Source: Planctomycetota bacterium
Lineage (GTDB): Bacteria > Planctomycetota > Phycisphaerae > FEN-1346 > JAACEH01
Assembly: GCA_016935955.1 (NCBI GenBank)
Contig: JAFGPY010000048.1
Span: 1 to 6,895, forward strand
Direction of reading: 5' to 3'
DNA length: 6,895 bases
Shown: one piece after another, positions 1 through 6,052 of the stretch
Layout: every line of letters begins with the position of its first letter
How positions within the stretch are numbered: the stretch's first letter is position 1
The notes under the pieces: generated by a model
Databases searched by the model: none
What the model saw: the letters and a program-made list of their open reading frames with translations, nothing else
What the model was told of the DNA's origin: nothing
Position numbers and translations under genes: made by a program

Positions 1-324
1 ACGTGGAGGCTCAAGACTTACGAAGGGGCGGCCATTGTCACCGTGGCGATCCTGTCCTACGAGAGCGATAAGGGCGAGTATCCGGCCTGCCTTGACGACC
101 TGGTCGCGACGGCGTACCTGTCGAGACTGCCTCCGGACCCCTACGCGAACGGTCCGCTGTCCTACCGCAAGACGAACGACGGCTTCCTCCTCTACAGTTG
201 GGGCGAGAACCTGACCGATGACGGCGGCGTGCAGGGCCTTGGCCAGGACGGCCAGCCGCGCATGTGGGCCGACACCGGCGACTGGGTCTTCTGGCCCGTC
301 GCAGGGCCGGCGGGACGCCAGTGA
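1..324 (+). CDS. Partial hypothetical protein with pseudopilin-like C-terminal tail (5' end missing)
   Basis: The frame is open from the first base of the window to a TGA stop at 322-324, so this is the last 107 residues of a longer protein. A GTG at 43 is in frame, but the same frame reads through it from the left edge, so it is probably internal. The visible part has the order 'GEYPACLDDLVATAYL', 'LPPDPYANGPLSYR', 'DGFLLYSWGENLTDDGG' and 'GDWVFWPV'. This pattern (small residue plus YP, a short helix, an LPxDP turn, a YR strand, then an Asp/Gly-rich loop) is common at the C-terminus of planctomycete hypothetical proteins and resembles the calcium-loop end of type II secretion pseudopilins such as GspG. 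The resemblance is from memory of the family. The N-terminal part that would settle the role, such as a prepilin helix or another membrane domain, is not visible. No function is assigned. Confidence 0.75.
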   Translation, partial: TWRLKTYEGAAIVTVAILSYESDKGEYPACLDDLVATAYLSRLPPDPYANGPLSYRKTNDGFLLYSWGENLTDDGGVQGLGQDGQPRMWADTGDWVFWPVAGPAGRQ

Positions 325-345
325 CCTCCCCCGAGAGCGGCCGGA

Positions 346-430
346 GTGTGTCTGTGAAGATCTCCTGGCATGGGGATGGTCGTTTGTGGTGGCGTCGCCT
401 GAGGCCATCCTCGTGTGTCTGTAGCGATCT
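346..430. repeat. Imperfect direct repeat, 67-bp period
   Basis: GTGTGTCTGTGAAGATCT at 346-363 recurs as GTGTGTCTGTAGCGATCT at 413-430, with 15 of 18 positions identical and the starts exactly 67 bases apart. Weaker likeness continues after each copy: CCTG followed by a GGGG run, then GTGG...CCTGA (GTGGTGGCGTCGCCTGA about 385-401; GTGGGAGGTATGCCCTGA about 456-473). The second copy therefore looks like a diverged tandem duplicate rather than a chance word match. It lies wholly between genes. Its role is unknown. Confidence 0.6.
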
Positions 431-452
431 GCCTGCGCCGGGGCATCCCCAT
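370..452. repeat. 9-bp inverted repeat (ATGGGGATG / CATCCCCAT)
   Basis: ATGGGGATG at 370-378 is the exact reverse complement of CATCCCCAT at 444-452. The arms lie 65 bases apart and sit inside the two direct-repeat units, so a transcript could fold them together. Immediately after, TGCCC (466-470) and GGGCA (475-479) form a small 5-bp stem with a 4-base loop. No T-run follows, so this is not a classic intrinsic terminator. Confidence 0.45.
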
Positions 453-622
453 TCCGTGGGAGGTATGCCCTGACGGGCACACTACGAACGGCCAAGCCCT
501 ACGGGCCCATGGCACGTCGCACCGCAGAAGTGGGGGGCGGCCACCGGCAGCTCTCTGTGCCCGAAGGGGCCTCGCCCGAAAACCTGCACCGACACGCCGG
601 GAGCGGGACCGGGCGAATAGAC

Positions 623-651
623 TTGACGCCGGCCGGGTCCGGTCATAGGAT
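623..651 (+). promoter_or_regulatory. Predicted sigma70-type promoter for the FlgI-like lipoprotein gene
   Basis: TTGACG at 623-628 matches the -35 consensus at five of six bases. TAGGAT at 646-651 matches the -10 consensus at four of six, including the important first two and last bases. The spacer is exactly 17 bases. Transcription would begin near 658, giving a leader of about 50 bases before the chosen ATG at 709. The fit in sequence, spacing and position makes this more than a random hit, but it is a prediction only. GC-rich planctomycete promoters are not well characterised. Confidence 0.5.
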
Positions 652-708
652 CGCACACGGTGTAACTTGCGCGGACTTCGCATCTTAGCAATAGGATACG
701 CAACGGAT

Positions 709-2334
709 ATGAGAACGTCTCTACGATACATCGCGTCCCGGGTGGGGTTTCTGCTTGTGCCGGTGCTGTTGCTCGGCTGCGGCGCGAAGGACAAATCGGT
801 GGCCACGGTCGATCCGTCGCTGGGCAGGGAGCTGGGTTCGACGGTCGGCTCGGTGGCGGACGTGACCCAGCCGGAGCCGGTGGCGGTCGAGGGGTACGGC
901 CTGGTCGCCGGGCTCGCGGGCACGGGATCGGGGGCCTGCCCGCCGGATGTGCGAGCCTATCTGAAGCAATATATCCTGTCGCAGGTGCCGGGCAGTTCGG
1001 TGGCCCCGGACGAGTTGATCAACAGCAAGACCACGGCGGTGGTCCGGCTGGAAGGGTTGGTTCCGGCCACGTGTGTCAGGGGCGACCGCTTCGACGTGAA
1101 GGTCACGCCCATCGCCGGCGCCGACACCACCTCGCTTCACGGAGGCTGGCTATACCGGGCCGACCTCAAGCTGGCCGGAACCTTCGGGCCGTCGACCCGC
1201 ACGCTGGCGTCGGTCGAGGGGCCGGTGTTCATCAACACGATTGGCGTGGCCCAACCCGATCCGCTGACCGGTTACGTCCTCGGCGGCGGGGTCGCCCAGT
1301 ACGACTACGTGGGGGCGGTCCAGTTGCGTCGAGCCGATTTTGCGATGGCCAGTGCTATTCGCAATCGGCTCAACGAGCGGTATGGCGCCGACACGGCGCG
1401 CGCCGTCTCGCCTCGCTTCGTGGAGTTCACGATCCCGGCCGACTTCCGGGGACGCCGGTCCCGTTTCGTCTCGATGGTGGCGGCGACCTTTCTCGCCGAT
1501 TCGCCGCAAGAGACGCCGACCCGAATCGAGCTCCTGGCCGAACAGCTTATGACGTCCAAAGACAAAGAGCCCGCCGAGCTCGCGCTGGAGGCCGTCGGAC
1601 GCGAGAGTCTGCCGAAGCTGCGTTCTCTGCGGAACGCGCCCGACGAAGAGGTCCGGCTGCGGGCGGCGCGGTGCGTTCTGGCCCTGCGAGACGATGCCAC
1701 GCTGGAGACGTTGCGGACGATCGCTCTCGACGAGGCGTCGCCGTATCGGCGGGAGGCGCTGGATGCCGTGCTGATTTCGGCGCGGCGCAACGACGCCATC
1801 TCGCTGGGCCGACGGATGCTGCGTGACACGGACCCGCAGATGGTCCTGGCGGCGTACGAGGCATTGCGGCGCATGGAGGACGTGGCGGTGCGTCGGGAGC
1901 CCATCGGCCGCGGGTTCCATCTCGAACAGGTGGTGCAGACCGACCGACGGGCCATTTACGTCTCGCGCAGCGGTGCGCCGCGCGTCGTGCTCTTCGGATC
2001 GCCGCTGGACTGTCACGACGACACCTTCGTCGAGGCGGCCAACGAGACGATCATCGTCAATTCCCGGCCCGGCCAGGACCACGTGTCCCTGACGCGGAAA
2101 GCCATCTCGCGTCCGGGCGTGATCGGGCCGGTGCGCAGCGGTTTTGCGATCAGTCAGATCGTTCGGGTGCTGGGGTCCGAGCGGCAGCGAGCGGAGGCGG
2201 AGAGCGTCTCCGGCCTGGGTGTCCCGTACAACGACGTGATCGCCGTCCTGGAGCAGTTGTGCGCCAAGGACGCTGTCACCGCCGAGTTCTGGGCCGGTCC
2301 CCCTCCAAAAATCGGCCGAATAGTCAAGGAATAG
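709..2334 (+). CDS. FlgI-like lipoprotein with central HEAT-like helical region
   Basis: A 541-residue protein. The ATG at 709 is chosen because it starts a clean lipoprotein signal: Arg2/Arg6/Arg11, a hydrophobic run and the lipobox LLGC with Cys24. An in-frame TTG at 667 would add 14 residues ahead of this signal and would sit only a few bases after the predicted transcription start. The ribosome site is weak (AGGA at 693-696, 12 bases away). Residues about 37-260 resemble the flagellar P-ring protein FlgI: 'VEGYGLVAGLAGTGSG' (60-75), 'NSKTTAVVRLEGLVP' (105-119), 'GDRFDVKV...SLHGGWL' (125-148) and 'RADFAMASAIRNRLNERYGA' (208-227). Residues about 280-395 are Ala/Leu/Arg-rich repeated helices like HEAT repeats ('ALEAVGRESLPKLRSLRNAP', 'VRLRAARCVLALRDDATLE', 'YRREALDAVLISARRNDA', 'VLAAYEALRRME'). 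The tail regains FlgI character: 'NETIIVNSRPG' (445-455) and 'LGVPYNDVIAVLEQLCAKDA' (503-522). FlgI proper is about 365 residues, soluble in the periplasm and without HEAT repeats. This one is probably anchored to a membrane by lipid. No other flagellar gene is visible, so a role in the P-ring is uncertain and the symbol flgI is withheld. Confidence 0.8.
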   Translation: MRTSLRYIASRVGFLLVPVLLLGCGAKDKSVATVDPSLGRELGSTVGSVADVTQPEPVAVEGYGLVAGLAGTGSGACPPDVRAYLKQYILSQVPGSSVAPDELINSKTTAVVRLEGLVPATCVRGDRFDVKVTPIAGADTTSLHGGWLYRADLKLAGTFGPSTRTLASVEGPVFINTIGVAQPDPLTGYVLGGGVAQYDYVGAVQLRRADFAMASAIRNRLNERYGADTARAVSPRFVEFTIPADFRGRRSRFVSMVAATFLADSPQETPTRIELLAEQLMTSKDKEPAELALEAVGRESLPKLRSLRNAPDEEVRLRAARCVLALRDDATLETLRTIALDEASPYRREALDAVLISARRNDAISLGRRMLRDTDPQMVLAAYEALRRMEDVAVRREPIGRGFHLEQVVQTDRRAIYVSRSGAPRVVLFGSPLDCHDDTFVEAANETIIVNSRPGQDHVSLTRKAISRPGVIGPVRSGFAISQIVRVLGSERQRAEAESVSGLGVPYNDVIAVLEQLCAKDAVTAEFWAGPPPKIGRIVKE

Positions 2335-2347
2335 TCCGCGTCAGGCC

Positions 2348-2369
2348 GATAACATGACAGTGTGTTGTC
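2348..2369. promoter_or_regulatory. Inverted repeat in the smc leader (possible operator or RNA hairpin)
   Basis: GATAACA (2348-2354) and TGTTGTC (2363-2369) are inverted copies across an 8-base gap, with six of seven positions matching and the seventh a G-U pair if read as RNA. The site lies 14 bases after the lipoprotein stop and 63 bases before the smc start. It also overlaps a direct repeat of CCGATAA (2346-2352 and 2369-2375, 23 bases apart). There is no T-tract after it, so it is a poor terminator. A dimeric repressor site is possible. I see no convincing -35/-10 pair in the 98-bp gap, so smc may be read from the upstream promoter at least in part. Confidence 0.3.
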
Positions 2370-2423
2370 CGATAAATCCCCCGGACTCGGGATGGGTGTC
2401 TTTGCACGAAAACAGTCGGAACC

Positions 2424-2430
2424 GGAAGAA
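2424..2430 (+). promoter_or_regulatory. Ribosome binding site of smc
   Basis: GGAAGAA lies directly before the smc ATG at 2433 and is a purine-rich Shine-Dalgarno-like sequence at suitable spacing. It fixes the start: residues 1-10 (MRLEKIILDG) are also the standard beginning of bacterial SMC proteins. Confidence 0.65.
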
Positions 2431-2432
2431 CT

Positions 2433-5400
2433 ATGCGACTTGAGAAGATCATACTGGACGGGTTCAAGAGCTTTGCCGACCGGACGGAGTTCCATTTTGA
2501 CGCTTCGATCACAGGGATTGTCGGACCCAACGGGTGCGGCAAGAGCAACGTGGTCGACGCGGTCAAATGGGTGCTGGGCGAGCAGAAGCTCAAGAGCCTT
2601 CGAAGCGACCAGATGGCGGATGTGATCTTCGGCGGCAGCGGCAGCCGGAAGGCGGCCGGCTCGGCCGAGGTGACGCTGGTCATCTCCAATCCGGGCGGCA
2701 CCAGCGGGAGGCTGCCCATCGATACCGAGCAGGTCCAGGTCTCCCGGCGAATCTACCGCAGCGGCGAAAGCGAGTACCGCATCAACACCAAGGTCTGTCG
2801 GCTCAAAGACGTCCGCGAGCTGTTCATGGACACCGGCGTCGGCAACCGCGGCTACTCGATCATCGAGCAGGGGCAGATCGAGCAACTGGTGGGGGCCTCG
2901 AAGTCCGATCGGCGCATCATCTTCGAGGAGGCCGCCGGCATCAGCAAGTACAAGGCGCACAAGAAAGAGGCCCTTCGCAAACTCGAGCGAACCGAGCAGA
3001 ACCTTCTGCGTCTGGCCGACATCCTCGAGGAGGTGGCCAAGCGGCTTCGCAGCGTCAAGCTCCAGGCGGGCAAGGCGAGGAACTACCTGGAGTACACCTC
3101 ACGGCTCAAGGAGCTGCAGGTGAACTACTCGCTCGTCGAGTACGGCCGCAACAAGGAGCAGCTTGACGACAAGCAGCGGGCCCTGCACGGGGCGAACGAA
3201 CGGTTCTCGGCGGTGGCCGCCGAGGAGGTCGGCGCCGAGGCCGAGATGAGCCGGCTGGGCAACGCCGTCATCGAGACGGAGCATCGCCTCAGCGAAACGG
3301 GCAACAGCCTGGTCGCGATCCAGAGCCAGATCGACCAGAAGCTTCAGCGGATCGACTTCCTGCGTTCGCGCATCGAGGAGTTGGGCAAGCGCAAGGCCAC
3401 GGCCGCCGGCGAGATCGAGCGGTTGACCGGCCAGGCCGAAGCCGTCAATCGCGACCTGGCCCGCCACCGGCAGGAATCGACGGCCTGCGAGGAGGCCGTG
3501 CACAAACGCACCGAGGCGATTCGCGAGAACCAGGCAATTGTCGAGGAAGGCGATGCCCAACTGGCGTCGCTCGAAGCGGAGCTGGACGACGAGAAATCGG
3601 GGATCATCGACATCGTGCGTCGCACCGCCCAGCTTCACAACGAGATCCAGAGTCTCTCCAGCTACCGGGACAGCCTGTCGAACCAGCGGAACCGCCTGGC
3701 GGGGCGGGCCCAGATCGCCAAGGCCGAACTCGAACGGCTGCTGACCGACCGGGCCCAGCACAACGCCCGCCTGGCCGACATCACACGCGTCCTGATCGAC
3801 CTGGAAGAGAACCTCGAATCGAAGCGTCAGAAGATCGACGAGGCCCAGGAGCAGATGGTCGAGAAGGGCCGACAACTGGCGAGCAACAAGGAAGCCCGCA
3901 GCGCGCTGAGCAGCGAGCTGGCGGTGCTGACCGACATGGAGAGGCGTCACGAGGGGTTGGGCCAGGCCGTCCGGAGCATTCTCCAGGCCCAGGCCGACGA
4001 ACATCGCAAGATCGACTACATCGACGGGATTCTCGCCGACCGGATCAAGACGGACGTTGAGCACGCGGTGGCGGTGGAGGCGGCCCTGGAGGGGATGACC
4101 GACGTCCTGCTGATCAAGAGCGCCGCCCGGCTGCTGGCCGACGGCGAGGCGGTCTCGGCGCTGGCGGGGCGCGTGCATTTCGTCTGCCTCGATCGTCTGG
4201 CGCCGTTCGTCGACGACGTGGATCTCTCGGGGCATCCCGGCGTGCGGGGGCGGCTCGTCGAGTTCGTTTCACACGAAAGCCGCTACGCGCCGTTGGCCTG
4301 GCAGTTGCTGGGCAAGACGATCCTGGTCGAATCGCTGGCGGTGGCGACGGAACTGTCGGACAGACTGCCGGCCGGCTATTCCTTCGTGACGCTGGCCGGC
4401 GAGTGCATCGGTGCCGACGGCCTGCTCCGGCTCGGTCCGCTGGGCAAGGCGTCCGGGTTGATCTCCCGACGCAGCCGGATCGATCAACTCGAAGAGACCA
4501 TCGATCACATCAATGCCGAGATCGCCCAGTTGGAGTCCGAGATCCAGAGGAACACCCAGACCAAGGTCCACCTGGAGAAACTGTGCAAGGACCTGCGCAC
4601 CGCCATCTACGAGGCCAACACCGAGAAGACCCAGGTCAACTCCAAGCTCTCCCACTTCGAGCAGGACATCAAGCGTCTCAAGGAGGAAGAGCCGCTGATC
4701 GCCGGCGAGCTGGGGGCGCTCGAAGAGCAGATCGCCCAGTCGGTGCAGCGCGAGTACGATTCGAAGCAGCGGCTCACCGAACTGGAGGCGGTCAACAACC
4801 AGCGGGCCGCCCACATCCACGAGCTCGAAACGATGTACGACGAGCTGCGCGAACAGCAGCAAAGCCGGGTCGGCGAACTGACGGAATTGAAGGTCCGTCT
4901 GGGCCAGGCCGTCGAACAGCAGAAGGGGCTCAAGCAGATCATCGAGAGTCTCGATAATCAGATCGAGACGAACCGGCGCACCGTGGCGGCCGCCGAGCGG
5001 GACGTTCAGGTCTGCGACGAGCAGACGGCCGAGGCCCAGCGTGACATTCTCGAATGCGAGTCGTGCGTCTCGGAGTTCTTCGTACAGAAAGAGACGCAGC
5101 AGCGGGACAACCGGCAGTTGCAGGAGGCGCTGGAGGGACTGGCCGCCGAACAGAAGCGCAAGGAAGAACTTGTCCGCGCCGCGCGAACGCAGAAGGAAGA
5201 GGTCGAACACGTGATCGGCGAGCTGCGCATCCAGCTCGGGCAGTTGGAGGTCCGCCAGCAGGACCTGGTCGAGCGCGTCCGCGAGGAATTGCAGATCGAG
5301 TTGGCCGAGGCCTACGCCGAGCGGACGACGGACGATGTGAACTGGGAGCAGGTCAAGGGCGAGATCAACGAGTTGCGCGGCAAGATCGAGCGGCTGGGCA

Positions 5401-6014
5401 ACGTGAACCTCGATGCCATCGACGAGCAGGCCGGCCTCGAAGAGCGTCACACGTTCCTGGCCAACCAGGTGCAGGACCTCAACGAGAGCAAGACGCAGTT
5501 GCAGCAGCTCATCCAGCGGCTCAACAAGCAGAGCCGGGAGAAGTTCGTCGAGACCTTCGAGCAGATCCGCATCAACTTCCAGCAGATCTTCCGCAAGCTC
5601 TTCGGTGGCGGCAAGGCCGACATCGTGCTCGAAGACGCCGACGACGTGCTCGAAGCGGGCATCGAAGTGATCGCCAAGCCGCCGGGCAAGGAGACCCGCA
5701 GCATCTCGCTGCTCAGCGGCGGGGAGAAATCCATGACCGCGCTGGCGCTGCTGTTCTCGGTGTTCCGCAGCAAGCCGTCCCCGTTCTGCTTCCTGGACGA
5801 GGTGGATGCGGCGCTCGACGAGGCCAATACCGAGCGCTTCACGATGCTGCTGCGCGAGTTCCAGAAGGAAAGCCAGTTCATCGTCATCACGCACACCAAG
5901 CGGACGATGAGCATCGCCGACGTGCTGTTCGGCGTCACGATGCAGATGCAGGGCGTCAGCAAGAAGATCAGCGTGCGCTTCGACGACTACGCCGAGGAGC
6001 CGGCCGCCGCATAG
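2433..6014 (+). CDS. smc: Chromosome segregation/condensation ATPase SMC
   Basis: A complete 1193-residue SMC protein, close to the usual bacterial length of about 1150-1200. SMC dimers, with ScpA and ScpB, bind and extrude DNA loops to organise and separate sister chromosomes. Seen in order: N-terminal head with 'FKSFADRTEF' (11-20) and Walker A GPNGCGKSN (31-39; Lys37, Ser38); Q-loop region 'IIEQGQIEQL' (143-152); 'EEAAGISKYKAHKKEALRKL' (165-184), leading into the first coiled-coil arm to about 505; a non-coiled hinge about 507-670, beginning 'EGLGQAVRSIL' and ending 'LGPLGKASG'; the returning coiled coil to about 985; 'LGNVNLDAIDEQ' (988-999) opening the C-terminal head; ABC signature LSGGEK (1094-1099); Walker B 'FCFLDEVDAALDEAN' (1118-1132; Asp1122, catalytic Glu1123) with D-loop; and switch His1154 in 'VITHTKRTM'. 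All ATPase residues are intact. The start is supported by GGAAG at 2424-2428, four bases before the ATG. No scpA or scpB lies in the window. Confidence 0.97.
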   Translation: MRLEKIILDGFKSFADRTEFHFDASITGIVGPNGCGKSNVVDAVKWVLGEQKLKSLRSDQMADVIFGGSGSRKAAGSAEVTLVISNPGGTSGRLPIDTEQVQVSRRIYRSGESEYRINTKVCRLKDVRELFMDTGVGNRGYSIIEQGQIEQLVGASKSDRRIIFEEAAGISKYKAHKKEALRKLERTEQNLLRLADILEEVAKRLRSVKLQAGKARNYLEYTSRLKELQVNYSLVEYGRNKEQLDDKQRALHGANERFSAVAAEEVGAEAEMSRLGNAVIETEHRLSETGNSLVAIQSQIDQKLQRIDFLRSRIEELGKRKATAAGEIERLTGQAEAVNRDLARHRQESTACEEAVHKRTEAIRENQAIVEEGDAQLASLEAELDDEKSGIIDIVRRTAQLHNEIQSLSSYRDSLSNQRNRLAGRAQIAKAELERLLTDRAQHNARLADITRVLIDLEENLESKRQKIDEAQEQMVEKGRQLASNKEARSALSSELAVLTDMERRHEGLGQAVRSILQAQADEHRKIDYIDGILADRIKTDVEHAVAVEAALEGMTDVLLIKSAARLLADGEAVSALAGRVHFVCLDRLAPFVDDVDLSGHPGVRGRLVEFVSHESRYAPLAWQLLGKTILVESLAVATELSDRLPAGYSFVTLAGECIGADGLLRLGPLGKASGLISRRSRIDQLEETIDHINAEIAQLESEIQRNTQTKVHLEKLCKDLRTAIYEANTEKTQVNSKLSHFEQDIKRLKEEEPLIAGELGALEEQIAQSVQREYDSKQRLTELEAVNNQRAAHIHELETMYDELREQQQSRVGELTELKVRLGQAVEQQKGLKQIIESLDNQIETNRRTVAAAERDVQVCDEQTAEAQRDILECESCVSEFFVQKETQQRDNRQLQEALEGLAAEQKRKEELVRAARTQKEEVEHVIGELRIQLGQLEVRQQDLVERVREELQIELAEAYAERTTDDVNWEQVKGEINELRGKIERLGNVNLDAIDEQAGLEERHTFLANQVQDLNESKTQLQQLIQRLNKQSREKFVETFEQIRINFQQIFRKLFGGGKADIVLEDADDVLEAGIEVIAKPPGKETRSISLLSGGEKSMTALALLFSVFRSKPSPFCFLDEVDAALDEANTERFTMLLREFQKESQFIVITHTKRTMSIADVLFGVTMQMQGVSKKISVRFDDYAEEPAAA

Positions 6015-6052
6015 CGGCCGGGGGCAGGGCGGTTGCGCCCCCCCGACGGCTA
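6012..6052. terminator. G/C-rich hairpin between convergent genes (possible bidirectional terminator)
   Basis: The 35-bp gap between the two stop codons, with the stops themselves, forms an imperfect inverted repeat. TAGC (6012-6015) pairs with GCTA (6049-6052), and GGGGGC (6020-6025) pairs with GCCCCC (6037-6042) around an 11-base loop, with unpaired bases between the two stems. A shorter GGGC/GCCC stem (6027-6030 and 6037-6040) is an alternative. Convergent placement suits a terminator that works in both directions. No T-tract follows on either strand, so intrinsic termination would be non-classical. The hairpin may instead protect the mRNA 3' ends or limit read-through. Confidence 0.4.

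Larger units (their letters stand above)
325..622. other. Non-coding intergenic region with short repeats
   Basis: About 300 bases between the upstream stop and the promoter of the lipoprotein gene carry no frame that looks like a real protein. The open frames here are rich in Arg, Pro and Gly and lack a ribosome binding site or recognisable motifs. The left half holds the imperfect direct repeat and the inverted repeats listed separately. The right half (about 480-620) is very G/C-rich with small palindromic pieces such as GGGCCC (503-508). No T-tract terminator follows the upstream gene. The region could be remains of a dispersed non-coding repeat family; that is an inference which cannot be tested from one copy. 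Confidence 0.6.

Noticed and set aside
510..525. Sigma54-like promoter TGGCACG...GC
   Set aside because: The -24 half is perfect, but the gap from GG to the next GC is 11 bases rather than the strict 10, and the -12 half lacks the TT. It was tempting because of the sigma54 activator nearby.
415..648. Small plus-strand open frame in the intergenic region (77 codons)
   Set aside because: Poor start context, Arg-rich composition and no motif. It runs through the repeat DNA and into the predicted promoter.
667..708. TTG start giving a 555-residue form of the FlgI-like protein
   Set aside because: It would put 14 extra residues before a clean lipoprotein signal, has no ribosome site, and lies within about 10 bases of the predicted transcription start. 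The ATG at 709 fits better.
192..923. Minus-strand open frame across the 325-708 gap (243 codons)
   Set aside because: It overlaps the ends of both neighbouring genes, is rich in Arg/Pro/Ser, has no domain signal, and its middle is simply the translated repeat region.
1150..2082. Minus-strand open frame opposite the FlgI-like gene (310 codons)
   Set aside because: Arg/Gly/His/Pro-rich composition, no motif and complete overlap with a better-supported gene. It is a by-product of high GC content.
2365..2393. Possible smc promoter (TTGTCC - 17 bp - CGGGAT)
   Set aside because: The -10 half matches consensus only at its last two bases; too weak to list.
3000..5400. Repetitive look of the SMC arms (Glu/Gln/Leu/Arg-rich words recurring)
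   Set aside because: Explained by heptad coiled-coil coding sequence, not by DNA repeats or a CRISPR-like array; no regular unit length is present.
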